Shown here piece after piece: positions 1 to 8,923 of a stretch of 64,000 bases of DNA. Where the stretch lies: assembly GCF_005080685.1 (NCBI RefSeq), contig NZ_CP039371.1:434001-498000 (forward strand), in the 5' to 3' direction. The position numbers and the translations under genes are program-made. The notes under the pieces are model-generated. The model searched no databases. It was given only the letters and a program-made list of their open reading frames with translations, and was not told where the DNA came from. Within the stretch, counting starts at the first letter, position 1. Each line of letters opens with the position of its first letter. This DNA comes from Pseudomonas putida (GTDB taxonomy: Bacteria > Pseudomonadota > Gammaproteobacteria > Pseudomonadales > Pseudomonadaceae).

Positions 1-45
1 GGTTCTCTAGCGCCAGTGCCGGCCTTCAAGCCTGGCGCAGCACCA

Positions 46-166
46 CTTGTGGGAGCGGCCTTGCGTCGCGAAAGGGGCGCGAAGCGGCCCTAGGATTTCA
101 GCGTCACCGCAGAGATTGCCGGGGCCGCTTTGCGGCCCTTTCGCGACGCAAGGCCGCTCCCACAAG
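46..166. repeat. REP pair, perfect 31-bp inverted repeat
   Basis: Positions 46-76 and 136-166 are exact reverse complements (31 bp), of the class containing GGAGCGGCCTTGCGTCGCG. This is a convergent REP pair (REPIN-like) between the window edge and the permease 3' end. A smaller hairpin, GCGCCAG/CTGGCGC, sits at 10-38. No gene is visible in 1-186. Confidence 0.85.
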
Positions 167-186
167 AACAGCAGGATTGCGTTCGG

Positions 187-1536
187 TCAGGCAGCTTCTG
201 TGAAGTCCACCAGCCGCACCGGCCGACGGAAACCGGCGGTCAGTACCGCCAGGTACGCCAGGCCCAGGGCGAACCAGCACAGGCCAATCACCAGGGTCAG
301 CGCCGACAGGCTGGTCCACAGCCACAGGGTCAGCCCCAATCCCACCAGCGGCACCACGCCATAGCACAGCAGCGCGTTGGGCGTACGCGCAGCGTTGCCA
401 TCGATCAAGTGGGTTTTCACCACTGCGAGGTTCACCGCCGAGAACGCCACCAGGGCACCAAAGCTGATCAGCGAGGCGAGGGTCGCCAGGTCGATCACCA
501 ACGCCAACAGCGAGAACGCCGACACCAGCGCGATGGCGAACACCGGCGTGCCGAAACGCGGCGACAGGTAGCCGAAGCTGCGTCGTGGCAGCACGTTGTC
601 GCGGCCCATGGTGAACAGGATGCGCGACACCGCCGCCTGGGAGGCCAGCGCCGAACCCAGGCTGCCGGCGACATAGGCGGCGGTGAAGAAGTTGGCCAGG
701 AATTGCCCACCCGCCTTGAGCATCACTTCATTGGCCGCCGCATCGGCGTTGGCGAAGGTGCTGCCAGGCAACACGAGCTGGCTGACATAGGCCAGCACGG
801 TGAACAGCACGCCGGCGAACAAGGTGGTGAGGATGATCGCCCGGGGTACGTCGCGGCGAGCGTCGCGGCACTCTTCGGCCAGGGTGGAGACGGCATCGAA
901 ACCGAGGAACGACAGGCACAGCACCGCAGCGCCGGCCATCAGCGGGCCGAAGCCGGGTTGTGTGCCGTCACCCAGCAGCGGCGACAGCAGGTCGAGCGGC
1001 TGGCCAGCCAGGGATTTGCAGGAAAGCGCGACGAACACTGCGATGAAGACGATCTGCGCACCGACGATCAGGTTGCTGGTCTTGGCCACCGAGTGAATGC
1101 CCACCACGTTGAGCACGGTGACCAGGGCAATCGAGGCCAGGGCGATCGACCACGCCGGAATGGCTGGGAAGGCGATGTTGAGGAACAGGCCGATGAGCAG
1201 GTAGTTGATCATTGGCAGGAACAGGTAATCCAGCAGCAGCGACCAGCCGGCGAGGAAACCGACATTTGGGCCGAAGGCCAGGTTGGTGTAGGAGTATGCC
1301 GAACCTGCCACCGGAAAGCGTTTGACCATGAAGCTGTAGGAAGCGGCGGTGAACAGCATGGCCACCAGCGTGACCAGATAGGCGCCGGCAGTGCGGCCAC
1401 CGGTGAGCTCGGTGACGATGCCGTAGGTGGTGAAGATGGTCAGGGGGACCATGTAGACCAGGCCGAAGAACACCAGGGCGGGTAGGCCCAGGACACGGCG
1501 CAGTTGCGCGTTGGGGGAGCAAGGTGGATGGGCCAT
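187..1536 (-). CDS. APC-family amino acid/polyamine permease, PuuP-like
   Basis: A 449-residue inner-membrane transporter of the amino acid-polyamine-organocation superfamily with about 12 hydrophobic segments. The N-terminal third resembles putrescine importers PuuP/PlaP: GLVYMVPLTIF near residue 24, then FPVAGSAYSYT and WSLLLDYLFLPMIN around residues 74-111. Its likely role is proton-coupled uptake of an amine or amino acid; the substrate cannot be read from sequence. ATG start with AGGA eight bases upstream. It stands alone, transcribed away from the acyltransferase region, with a REP pair on each side. The upstream region (1537-1664) is AT-rich and contains a small dyad CCAC-CTAA-GTGG near 1581-1592 on the coding strand; no regulator is assigned. 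Confidence 0.85.
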   Translation of the reverse strand: MAHPPCSPNAQLRRVLGLPALVFFGLVYMVPLTIFTTYGIVTELTGGRTAGAYLVTLVAMLFTAASYSFMVKRFPVAGSAYSYTNLAFGPNVGFLAGWSLLLDYLFLPMINYLLIGLFLNIAFPAIPAWSIALASIALVTVLNVVGIHSVAKTSNLIVGAQIVFIAVFVALSCKSLAGQPLDLLSPLLGDGTQPGFGPLMAGAAVLCLSFLGFDAVSTLAEECRDARRDVPRAIILTTLFAGVLFTVLAYVSQLVLPGSTFANADAAANEVMLKAGGQFLANFFTAAYVAGSLGSALASQAAVSRILFTMGRDNVLPRRSFGYLSPRFGTPVFAIALVSAFSLLALVIDLATLASLISFGALVAFSAVNLAVVKTHLIDGNAARTPNALLCYGVVPLVGLGLTLWLWTSLSALTLVIGLCWFALGLAYLAVLTAGFRRPVRLVDFTEAA

Positions 1537-1673
1537 TGATCGATCCTGGCGTTTTTCTAGTTGTGATTAGATCGATTTTTATCCACTTAGGTGGGGGATG
1601 ACAAAAAAGTAATCCTTATTTTGATTATTAGCGTGGGTTTTAATCGGGATTCTTTAGGGTCTGTTCAGGCCTC

Positions 1674-1755
1674 TTCGCGGGTAAACCCGCTCCTACAGGC
1701 ACCGCGCCGTTCTGAAGGGCGGTAAAAATCCTGTAGGAGCGGGTTTACCCGCGAA
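1674..1755. repeat. REP pair, 26-bp inverted repeat
   Basis: Arms 1674-1699 and 1730-1755 are perfectly complementary and belong to the GCGGGTAAACCCGC stem class followed by TCCTACAGG. It lies between the permease promoter and the acyltransferase 3' end. Confidence 0.85.
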
Positions 1756-1780
1756 CAGGCCATTGAGGGCCAAAAAGAGA

Positions 1781-2668
1781 TCAGCCCATCTCCACCCGCA
1801 ACTGCTCGATCCGCTGGTCCTTCTCGACCCACAGCTGGTTCACCCAGTCCTGCACGGTCTGGCGGAAAACCGGGTCGTTCTCGTAGTCTCCAGCCCACAG
1901 CGCCGGGTCCAGTTCCCGCACGCGAATGTCGATAATCACCCGACTGATGCTGCCGTTGAGCAACGCCCAGAACCCAGGCGCCTGGTTGCCCGGATAGACG
2001 ATGGTCACGTCCAGCAGTGCATCGAGCTGCTCGCCCAATGCAGCCAGCACGAACGCCACCCCGCCGGCCTTGGGCTTGAGCAGATGGCGATAGGGCGACT
2101 GTTGCTCCTGGCGCTTGGCCTCGGTGAAGCGTGTGCCTTCCAGGTAGTTGACCACGGTCACCGGCTGGCGCTTGAACAACTCGCAGGCGGCCTTGGTGAT
2201 TTCCAGGTCCTTGCCCTTGAGCTCCGGGTGCTTTTCCAGGAAGGCCTTGCTGTAGCGCTTCATGAACGGGTAATCCAACCCCCACCAGGCCAGGCCCAGC
2301 AACGGCACCCAGATCAGCTCCTTTTTCAGGAAGAACTTGAAGAATGGTGTACGGCGGTTGAGGCTTTCGATCAGCGCGGGGATATCGACCCAGGTCTGAT
2401 GGTTGCTCACCGCCAGGTACGACGTGTCCTGGCGCAGCTTCTCGACACCGCGGATATCCCACTGGGTGGGAATGCACAGGGCGAAGATCAGTTTGTCGAT
2501 CTCCGACCAGGTTTCGGCGATCCACATCACCCCCCAAGAGGCATAGTCGCGCCCACGGCCTGGCAAGACCAGTTTGAGCAGGGCGAACACCAGTAGCGGA
2601 CCGATCAACACCAAGGTGTTGAGCAGTAGCAGGGTGGTCGTAAGAATGCCAATCAGCAGGCGACGCAT
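1781..2668 (-). CDS. PlsC-like acyltransferase (YihG-type)
   Basis: A 295-residue membrane acyltransferase of the lysophosphatidic acid acyltransferase superfamily. An N-terminal hydrophobic anchor (about residues 5-35) is followed by the catalytic H(X)4D box in NHQTWVD (about residues 88-94) and the substrate-binding EGTR motif (about 178-181). Length and motif context resemble E. coli YihG rather than the essential, shorter PlsC. The expected reaction is transfer of an acyl chain to a lysophospholipid at the cytoplasmic membrane. ATG start with no strong Shine-Dalgarno. Divergent from the protease gene at 2850, with about 180 bp of shared upstream DNA. Confidence 0.85.
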   Translation of the reverse strand: MRRLLIGILTTTLLLLNTLVLIGPLLVFALLKLVLPGRGRDYASWGVMWIAETWSEIDKLIFALCIPTQWDIRGVEKLRQDTSYLAVSNHQTWVDIPALIESLNRRTPFFKFFLKKELIWVPLLGLAWWGLDYPFMKRYSKAFLEKHPELKGKDLEITKAACELFKRQPVTVVNYLEGTRFTEAKRQEQQSPYRHLLKPKAGGVAFVLAALGEQLDALLDVTIVYPGNQAPGFWALLNGSISRVIIDIRVRELDPALWAGDYENDPVFRQTVQDWVNQLWVEKDQRIEQLRVEMG

Positions 2669-2849
2669 AAGAAGACTCTTGTTGTAGGACGTAAGCGGTC
2701 GGCAATGATAAGCAGCCCGGTGGGCTACGCCAAATGTCCAATGCCCGACGGTGAGGACAAATGTTTCACATTATGTTGTTTACCCTGGTTACAACGAACC
2801 TAACTCATTCCAACAGTCTAAGCATTGACCCATTCGAGGAAGCTTGCCC

Positions 2850-3350
2850 GTGAAACCATTGCTTGCCCTTTTGTCCTTGCTGGCCCTGCCTGTCATGGCT
2901 GCCGAGCCCACCCTGTATGGCCGGTACGAGAACATCGGCCTACCGGAAATCGGCGAAACCCTGAAGGCCAAGATGGACACTGGCGCCTACACCGCCTCGC
3001 TGTCTGCCAAGGACATCGAACTGTTCACCCGTGATGGCGAGGAGTGGGTTCGATTCCGCCTGGCCACCAAGGATGCCGATGGCAAGGTGTACGAACACAA
3101 GCTGTCGCGTATCAGCAAGATCAAGAACCGAGTCGATGAAGAAGAAGAGGGCGATGCGCCCGAGCTTTCCAAGCGCCCGGTGGTCGACCTGGAGCTTTGC
3201 CTGGGTGATGTCAAGCGCACCGTCGAGGTCAACCTGGTGGACCGCAGCCATTTCAACTACCCCTTGCTGGTCGGCGCCAAGGCGCTGCGCGAGTTCAAGG
3301 CGGCGGTGAACCCGGCCAAGCGCTTCACCGCAGGCAAGCCCGACTGCTGA
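2850..3350 (+). CDS. Secreted retropepsin-like aspartic protease (PF05618 family)
   Basis: A 166-residue protein of the family formerly called ATP-dependent zinc protease, now regarded as retropepsin-like. The catalytic D-T-G-A signature occurs in KMDTGAYTASL (about residue 45). Residues 1-19 form a signal peptide (MKPLLALLSLLALPVMAA), so it acts in the periplasm. The GTG at 2850 is preferred over the TTG at 2844 because GAGGA at 2836-2840 is nine bases from GTG but only three from TTG, and GTG gives a clean signal peptide. A run of acidic residues (DEEEEGD, about 95-101) sits mid-protein. Related Pseudomonas genes lie beside RimK-like ligases, but none is present here. The substrate is unknown. 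Confidence 0.8.
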   Translation: MKPLLALLSLLALPVMAAEPTLYGRYENIGLPEIGETLKAKMDTGAYTASLSAKDIELFTRDGEEWVRFRLATKDADGKVYEHKLSRISKIKNRVDEEEEGDAPELSKRPVVDLELCLGDVKRTVEVNLVDRSHFNYPLLVGAKALREFKAAVNPAKRFTAGKPDC

Positions 3351-3371
3351 CCTGAAGCCGGACTGGCCCCT

Positions 3372-3490
3372 TGTAGGAGCGGCCTTGTGTCGCGAAAGGG
3401 CCGCGACACAAGGCCCCACGATGTCAGCGTTGATGCAGATATTGCCGGGGCCGCTTCGCGGCCCTTTCGCGACACAAGGCCGCTCCTACA
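3372..3490. repeat. REP pair, perfect 34-bp inverted repeat
   Basis: Arms 3372-3405 and 3457-3490 match exactly as inverted repeats; CGCGACACAAGGCCGC class. It fills most of the gap between the protease gene and creB, so transcription from the former probably ends here. Confidence 0.85.
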
Positions 3491-3531
3491 CAATAATGCG
3501 TTGCCCTCGACATCTGCACAGGCCGCGCATC

Positions 3532-4212
3532 ATGCCCCATATTCTCATCGTCGAAGACGAAGCCGCCATCGCCGACACCCTGGTCTACGCCCTGCAGGCC
3601 GATGGCCACAGCACCGCCTGGGTGACCCTGGGCAGCGCTGCCCTCGACCAGCAGCGCCAGTGCCCCGCCGACCTGATCATCCTCGACATCGGTCTGCCCG
3701 ACATGACGGGCTTTGAAACCTGTCGCCAGCTACACCGTTTCAGTGAGGTGCCGGTGATGTTTCTCAGTGCCCGCGATGGCGAGATCGATCGTGTGGTGGG
3801 CCTGGAGATCGGTGCCGACGACTATGTGGTCAAGCCGTTCAGCCCTCGCGAAGTGGCGGCGCGGGTACGTGCGATTCTCAAGCGTATGGCCCCCAGGGCC
3901 GAGCCTGCCAGCGAGGCCACGCTGTTCCACCTCGACACCTTGCGGATGCAGATCACCTACCGTGGTCAGCCACTTCCCCTGACCCGCCACGAGTTCCGCC
4001 TGCTGCAATGCTTGCTGGAGCAACCCCGGCGGGTATTCAGCCGCGAGCAGTTGCTCGACGCCCTGGGCGTGGCCTCCGACGTCGGCTACGAGCGCACCAT
4101 CGACAGCCACATCAAGAGCCTGCGCGCCAAGCTGCGCCAGGTGGTCAGCGACGCCGAGCCAATCCAGACCCATCGTGGCCTCGGCTACAGCTATAGCCCG
4201 GACCACGCCTGA
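3532..4212 (+). CDS. creB: Two-component response regulator CreB
   Basis: A 226-residue OmpR/PhoB-type regulator. The receiver domain (about 1-115) starts PHILIVEDEAAIADT, has phospho-acceptor Asp in LIILDIGLPD (about residue 52) and Lys in YVVKPFSPRE (about 102). A C-terminal winged helix follows (about 130-226) with LTRHEFRLLQ and YERTIDSHIKSLR. The identification rests on the creC and creD genes that follow. In Pseudomonas CreBC (also BlrAB) is tied to beta-lactam response and biofilm traits, with creD as the main target. The ATG at 3532 begins the receiver fold directly; longer upstream readings run into the REP. The stop overlaps the creC ATG (TGATG), implying translational coupling. Confidence 0.9.
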   Translation: MPHILIVEDEAAIADTLVYALQADGHSTAWVTLGSAALDQQRQCPADLIILDIGLPDMTGFETCRQLHRFSEVPVMFLSARDGEIDRVVGLEIGADDYVVKPFSPREVAARVRAILKRMAPRAEPASEATLFHLDTLRMQITYRGQPLPLTRHEFRLLQCLLEQPRRVFSREQLLDALGVASDVGYERTIDSHIKSLRAKLRQVVSDAEPIQTHRGLGYSYSPDHA

Positions 4213-5645
4213 TGCGCCTGGGGATCCGGATCTTCCTGGTGTATTTCCTGTTCGTCGGCCTGGCCGGCTACTTTTTGCTCAATACCGTGCGTGAGCAGAT
4301 CCGACCGGTGGTCCGTCAGTCCTCCGAGGAAACCTTGGTCGATACCGCCAACCTGCTGGCCGAAATCCTCCATGACGAGGTCAAGGCCGGCACCCTCGGC
4401 CAAAGTCGCTTGCCGGAGGTGCTCAAGGCTTATGGGCTGCGCAGCCCCGGTGCGCAGATCTGGGGCTTGGAGAAGGCGGCGGTGAGTCACCGCATCTATG
4501 TCACCGACGCCAAGGGCATCGTGCTGCTCGACTCCACTGGGCAGGACCTGGGCAAGGACTATTCGCAATGGAACGACGTCTACCTGACCTTGCGTGGCCA
4601 GTACGGCGCGCGCTCCACACGCAGCGTGGCGGACGACGAGAGCACGTCTGTCATGCATGTCGCCGCGCCGATCGTCGATGCCGGCAAGATCATCGGCGTG
4701 GTGACCGTGGCCAAACCCAACAGCTCATTGCAGCCCTATATCGACCGCTCCGAGCGACGCTTGCTGATCCTGGGGCTGAGCCTGATCGGCCTGGGGCTGG
4801 TGATCGGCGCGGCACTGTCCTGGTGGCTGGCCCGCTCGCTGCGGCGCTTGGCCCGCTATGCCCAGGCGGTCAGCGAAGGTCAGCGCGCGGCCTTGCCGCA
4901 CTACAAGGGCGGTGAACTGGCGCACCTGGCCAACGCCGTGGAACGCATGCGTACGCAGCTCGAAGGCAAGGCCTACGTGGAGCGCTACGTGCACACCCTG
5001 ACCCACGAGCTGAAAAGCCCATTGGCGGCGATCCGCGGCGCCTCCGAGCTGCTCCAGGGCGACATGCCGGATGAGCAGCGGGCACGCTTTGCCGGCAACA
5101 TCGAACGGGAAAGCGAGCGCTTGCAGCAGATGATCGAACGGCTGCTCAACCTGGCGCGGGTCGAGCAGATGCAGGCGCTGGAGGATGAACAGCAGGTGGC
5201 GCTGGCGCCCTTGGTCGATGAGCTGCTGCTGGCGCATGCGCCTCGCATCGAGGGCGGCAGCTTGCAGGTTCGCCAGCGCGTGCCGGTGGCGCTGCGGCTA
5301 TGGTGCGACCCGTTCTTGATGCGTCAGGCATTGGCCAACCTGCTCGATAACGCCCTGGATTTCACACCGCCCGGTGGCGCACTGCTGTTCGAATTGGAGC
5401 GCCAGGGCGAGCGCGTGGCGTTGAGCCTGTTCAACCAAGGTGAGGCGATTCCGGACTATGCCCTGGAGCGGGTCAGCGAGCGGTTCTACTCGCTGCCGCG
5501 GCCAGGGACCGGGCGCAAGAGCACCGGCTTGGGTCTGAACTTCGTGGCCGAGGTGATGCAGCTGCATGGTGGGGCGTTAGAGGTAGAGAACGTCGACGGC
5601 GGGGTAAGGGTGCGGTTGTGGCTGCCGGCTCGGCGTATCAGCTGA
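4212..5645 (+). CDS. creC: Sensor histidine kinase CreC
   Basis: A 477-residue membrane kinase. Order: TM1 (about 5-27), periplasmic sensor region (about 28-175), TM2 (LLILGLSLIGLGLVIGAALSW, split by no gap, about 184-205), HAMP, dimerization/phospho-acceptor helix with His in HELKSPLAAIRG (about 263), and HATPase with N box NLLDNALDF (about 376) and G box TGLGLNFVAE (about 435). It is the cognate kinase of CreB, whose stop overlaps its start. All catalytic boxes are intact. The periplasmic signal is not evident from sequence. Confidence 0.9.
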   Translation: MRLGIRIFLVYFLFVGLAGYFLLNTVREQIRPVVRQSSEETLVDTANLLAEILHDEVKAGTLGQSRLPEVLKAYGLRSPGAQIWGLEKAAVSHRIYVTDAKGIVLLDSTGQDLGKDYSQWNDVYLTLRGQYGARSTRSVADDESTSVMHVAAPIVDAGKIIGVVTVAKPNSSLQPYIDRSERRLLILGLSLIGLGLVIGAALSWWLARSLRRLARYAQAVSEGQRAALPHYKGGELAHLANAVERMRTQLEGKAYVERYVHTLTHELKSPLAAIRGASELLQGDMPDEQRARFAGNIERESERLQQMIERLLNLARVEQMQALEDEQQVALAPLVDELLLAHAPRIEGGSLQVRQRVPVALRLWCDPFLMRQALANLLDNALDFTPPGGALLFELERQGERVALSLFNQGEAIPDYALERVSERFYSLPRPGTGRKSTGLGLNFVAEVMQLHGGALEVENVDGGVRVRLWLPARRIS

Positions 5646-5648
5646 TGT

Positions 5649-5765
5649 CGCCGGGGCCGCTGCGCGGCCCATCGCGGCACGAAGCCGCTCCTACAGGTAA
5701 TGTGCAACGCTCGGCGATCTGTGTAGGAGCGGCCTTGCGCCGCGATGGGTCGCGCAGCAGCCCCA
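5649..5765. repeat. Imperfect REP pair
   Basis: GCCGCTCCTACA near 5682-5693 and TGTAGGAGCGGCC near 5722-5734 are inverted, with GC-rich flanks. It separates creC from creD, so creD may have its own promoter downstream. Confidence 0.7.
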
Positions 5766-5776
5766 AAAACACCGAA

Positions 5777-5798
5777 TCCCCACACAATCCCCACACAG
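5777..5798 (+). promoter_or_regulatory. 11-bp direct repeat upstream of creD, candidate CreB site
   Basis: TCCCCACACAA (5777-5787) is immediately followed by TCCCCACACAG (5788-5798). The core is CCCAC-N6-CCCAC, with the same 11-bp period as the E. coli CreB tag TTCAC-N6-TTCAC. It ends 47 bp before the creD ATG. Binding by CreB is inferred from spacing and location only. Confidence 0.45.
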
Positions 5799-5845
5799 CC
5801 TCCATGCAAGGCGCAGACACTGCGCCCACTGCCATAGGAGGCCCC

Positions 5846-7174
5846 ATGAACAAGACCCTGAGTTTCAAGCTCGGCACCATCGCCTTGCTGATCGTGCTGC
5901 TGCTCATCCCCCTGCTGATGATCAGCGGCCTGATCGACGAACGTCAGCAACTGCGTGACGGCGTGCTGCACGATATCGCCCAGAGCGCCAGCTACGACCA
6001 GCAGATCAGCGGCCCGCTTCTGGTGGTGCCGTACCGCAAGTATCAGCGCCGCTGGATCGAAAAGGACGGCCAGAGCGTGGAGGAGACCAGCACCGTCGCC
6101 GGCCACCTGTACTTCCTGCCGGAAACCTTCGATGCCGACCTGGGTGTGGATACCGAGCTGCGCGCCCGAGGCATCTACCAGGCGCGTTTGTTCCACGCCA
6201 AGGGGCGTCTGTCTGGCAGCTTCAAGCTACCGGCGCGTTGGGGCATCGAAAAGGACTACGACGACTATCGCTTCGACAAACCCTTCCTGGTGATCGGCAT
6301 CACCGATATCCGCGGCATCGAGAATGCCCTGGAGCTGAGCGTCGACGATCAGCGCGTGCCTTTCGAGGCCGGCACCGGCCTGGACTGGATGCGCAGCGGC
6401 GTGCATGTGCCGCTGGCGCAGCTCGAGGGCCAGCAAGCCCGGCAATTCACCTACGGTTTCGACCTGGCGTTGCAAGGCACGGGGCAATTGCACCTGTTGC
6501 CGGTGGGGCGCACCAGCAGCGTCGACATGCACGCCAACTGGCCGCACCCAAGCTTCGTCGGCAGCTATCTGCCCAGCCGCCGCGACATCGACGAGCAAGG
6601 TTTCACGGCCCACTGGCAGACCTCGTTCTTCGCCACCAACCTCGAAGATGCCCTGCGCCAGTGCGCCACTGGCGGGCAATGCGCGGACTTCAGCGAGCGT
6701 ACCTTCGGCGTGAGCTTCGTCGACCCGGTTGACCAGTACCTGAAGAGTGAACGGGCGATCAAGTACGCGCTACTGTTCATTGCCCTGACCTTTGCTGGCT
6801 TTTTCCTCTTCGAGGTACTCAAGGGTCTCAGCGTGCACCCGGTGCAGTACATCCTGGTCGGTGTGGCCCTGGCGTTCTTCTACCTGCTGTTGCTGTCGCT
6901 GTCCGAGCACATCGGCTTTGGCCCGGCCTATGCGCTGTCGGCAGCGGCCTGCGTGCTGCTGATCGGTTTCTACCTGAGCCACGTGTTGCGCAGCCTGGGG
7001 CGAGGGGTGGGATTCGCGGCGGGGCTGGCGGCGTTGTACGCGATGCTCTATGGCTTGCTCAGTGCCGAGGACTACGCGCTGCTGATGGGCTCGCTGCTGT
7101 GCTTTGGCTTGCTGGGCGTGTTCATGGTGCTGACGCGGCGGCTGGACTGGGCGCGGGTGGGGAGGGCGGCATGA
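5846..7174 (+). CDS. creD: Inner-membrane protein CreD
   Basis: A 442-residue CreD-family protein. One N-terminal TM segment (about 10-30) is followed by a large periplasmic domain (about 31-305) and five or six TM segments at the C-terminus (from about IKYALLFIALTFAGFFLFEV, residue 308 onward). In Pseudomonas and relatives creD is the strongest CreB-activated gene and affects envelope integrity and beta-lactam susceptibility; its molecular activity is not established. The start is set by ATAGGAGG just before the ATG. A REP-containing gap of 200 bp separates it from creC. Confidence 0.9.
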   Translation: MNKTLSFKLGTIALLIVLLLIPLLMISGLIDERQQLRDGVLHDIAQSASYDQQISGPLLVVPYRKYQRRWIEKDGQSVEETSTVAGHLYFLPETFDADLGVDTELRARGIYQARLFHAKGRLSGSFKLPARWGIEKDYDDYRFDKPFLVIGITDIRGIENALELSVDDQRVPFEAGTGLDWMRSGVHVPLAQLEGQQARQFTYGFDLALQGTGQLHLLPVGRTSSVDMHANWPHPSFVGSYLPSRRDIDEQGFTAHWQTSFFATNLEDALRQCATGGQCADFSERTFGVSFVDPVDQYLKSERAIKYALLFIALTFAGFFLFEVLKGLSVHPVQYILVGVALAFFYLLLLSLSEHIGFGPAYALSAAACVLLIGFYLSHVLRSLGRGVGFAAGLAALYAMLYGLLSAEDYALLMGSLLCFGLLGVFMVLTRRLDWARVGRAA

Positions 7175-7185
7175 GGGAGGATAGA

Positions 7186-7445
7186 GAGATTGGGCGCTGG
7201 TTGGCCCGCAGAATCAGGGAGTTGTTTCCTGTAATACCGCGTTGAGGCCTGGGGCTGCTGTGCAGCCCATTCGCGGGGCAAGCCCGCTCCCACAGGTACT
7301 GCGCTGTGTCTGTGGGAGATTGGGCGCTGGTTGGCCCGCAGAATCAGGGAGTTGTTTCCTGTAATACCGCGTTGAGGCCTGGGGCTGCTGTGCAGCCCAT
7401 TCGCAGGGCAAGCCCGCTCCCACAGGTACTGCGCTGTGTCTGTGG
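7186..7445. repeat. 130-bp perfect-length tandem duplication in REP DNA
   Basis: Positions 7186-7315 are repeated head-to-tail at 7316-7445 with one difference (G at 7275, A at 7405). Each copy carries a REP arm (GGCAAGCCCGCTCCCACAG). The following half-REP (TGTGGGAGCGGGCTTG, from 7441) pairs with either copy. The junction falls at a shared GAG, typical of slippage or short-homology exchange. No gene is seen in 7175-7473. Confidence 0.95.
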
Positions 7446-7473
7446 GAGCGGGCTTGTCCCGCGAAGAGGGCGG

Positions 7474-8097
7474 TCAGGCCACCGGTGCCGTGGCAGCCAT
7501 CGAGGGCCGCTTGGCCACCTCGGCATACCAGGCCGCCAACCCTGGCTGGCGCTCCCTCCAACCGAATTCAGGTTGGCGCAAATCCAGATACCCCAACGCA
7601 CACGCCACGCCAATCGCCGCGAGATCGAAGCCGGACATGAGCTCGGCCAGGTGCTCCTGCTCCAGGTTGGCAAGGCTCCGACGGATCTTCCCGGCTTGCG
7701 CCTCGAGCCAGCCATCCCAGCGCTTGTCCTCAGGCCGCAGGAAGCTTTCATAGCGACTGGAGACCGCCGCATCCATGATCGCATCGGCCTGCGAGGCCAG
7801 GGTCATGCGCCGCCAGCGCGCCGAGCCCTCGCGTGGCAGCAGCGGCTCGCCGACATGCTGCAGGTCGAGGTACTCGCAGATCACCCGGCTGTCGTGCAGT
7901 ACCGTGCCGTCGGCCAGGCGCAGGGCCGGGATCTTGCCGATCGGGTTGCCCTGGTTGAGCTGCTCGTCGCCGCTCACCGGGCTGACGTTCACCGGCTGCA
8001 AGGTCACGCGTTCGAGCTGCCCGGTTTCGTGCAGCACCACCATGACCTTGCGCACGAAGGGCGACAACGGCGAATGGAACAGGGTCATCGTGCTCAT
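7474..8097 (-). CDS. Glutathione S-transferase family protein
   Basis: A 207-residue cytosolic GST. The N-terminal thioredoxin-fold domain (about 1-80) has FHSPLSPFVRKVM with a Ser at the usual Cys/Ser/Tyr activation position and the cis-Pro/glutathione-binding run IPALRLADG followed by LHDSRVICEYLD. An all-alpha C-terminal domain follows (about 90-200). A role in conjugation or peroxide detoxification is generic for the family; the substrate is unknown. The ATG lies 3 bp after the msrA stop, so the two genes form an operon, consistent with oxidative-stress defence. Confidence 0.85.
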   Translation of the reverse strand: MSTMTLFHSPLSPFVRKVMVVLHETGQLERVTLQPVNVSPVSGDEQLNQGNPIGKIPALRLADGTVLHDSRVICEYLDLQHVGEPLLPREGSARWRRMTLASQADAIMDAAVSSRYESFLRPEDKRWDGWLEAQAGKIRRSLANLEQEHLAELMSGFDLAAIGVACALGYLDLRQPEFGWRERQPGLAAWYAEVAKRPSMAATAPVA

Positions 8098-8100
8098 GTT

Positions 8101-8769
8101 TCAGTTGCCCTGGAGGCTGGGTGGCAGGCATACGCCGGTGCCACCGATGCCGCAGTAGCCTTGCGGGTTCTTGGCCAGGTATTGCTGGTGGTAGGCCTCG
8201 GCGAAGTACACGGTCGGCGCTTGGTCGATCTCGGTGGTGATTTCGCCGAACCCGGCCTTGCTCAGCTCGGCCTGGAAAGCGTCGCGGCTTGCCTTGGCCT
8301 GCTCCAGCTGTTCGGGGCTGGTGCAGTAGATGGCCGAGCGGTACTGGGTGCCGATGTCGTTGCCCTGGCGCATGCCCTGGGTGGGGTTGTGCAGTTCCCA
8401 GAACATTGCCAGCAGCTCGCGGTAGCTGACCTTGTCCTTGTCGAACACCACCAACACCACCTCGGTATGGCCGGTCAGGCCCGAGCAGACTTCTTCGTAG
8501 GTAGGGTTGGGGGTAAAGCCGCCGGCGTAGCCGACCACGGTGCTGACCACGCCCTCGCGCTGCCAGAAGCGGCGCTCGGCGCCCCAGAAGCAGCCGAGGC
8601 CGAAGATGGCGAAGTCGATGTTGCCTTCGAAGAACGGGCCGAGCAGCGGGGTGCCTTCGAACACGTAGTGGAACTCAGGCAGGGTCATCGGGGTTTCGCG
8701 GCCGGGCAGGGCCTGCTCGGCGGTAGGCATGACGTTTTTGTTCACCAGGATTTCAGAACGCAGGACCAT
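8101..8769 (-). CDS. msrA: Peptide methionine-S-sulfoxide reductase MsrA
   Basis: A 222-residue enzyme that reduces Met-S-sulfoxide in proteins. The catalytic motif [11 protein letters not shown] (about residues 58-68) supplies the nucleophilic Cys, and the family signatures YAGG and QYRSAIY are present. C-terminal [12 protein letters not shown] carries the resolving cysteines. The start at 8769 is chosen because AGAGGAA precedes this ATG (MVLRSEIL); a longer reading extends into unrelated REP-proximal sequence. It is followed immediately by the GST gene. A REP pair separates it from dipA, matching the dipA-msrA neighbourhood known in P. aeruginosa. Confidence 0.93.
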   Translation of the reverse strand: MVLRSEILVNKNVMPTAEQALPGRETPMTLPEFHYVFEGTPLLGPFFEGNIDFAIFGLGCFWGAERRFWQREGVVSTVVGYAGGFTPNPTYEEVCSGLTGHTEVVLVVFDKDKVSYRELLAMFWELHNPTQGMRQGNDIGTQYRSAIYCTSPEQLEQAKASRDAFQAELSKAGFGEITTEIDQAPTVYFAEAYHQQYLAKNPQGYCGIGGTGVCLPPSLQGN

Positions 8770-8809
8770 GGCCGTTCCTCTGTTTGTCAGTTGGATAGGT
8801 GCAGGACCC

Positions 8810-8880
8810 TTCGCGGGCAAGCCCGCTCCTACAGGATCTGAATGCTGTGGAGATCCTGTAGGAGCGGGCTTGCCCGCGAA
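8810..8880. repeat. REP pair, perfect 30-bp inverted repeat
   Basis: Arms 8810-8839 and 8851-8880 are exact reverse complements with an 11-bp loop; GCGGGCAAGCCCGC stem class. It lies between dipA and msrA. Confidence 0.9.
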
Positions 8881-8923
8881 AGGGCCCGAATGGGTTCTAT
8901 AGTGCCCGAGCTTTACGCCGCTG

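Noticed and set aside
130..1485. 451-codon plus-strand frame across the permease
   Set aside because: Translation is dominated by Gln, Arg and His with no domain; the minus-strand permease is clearly the gene.
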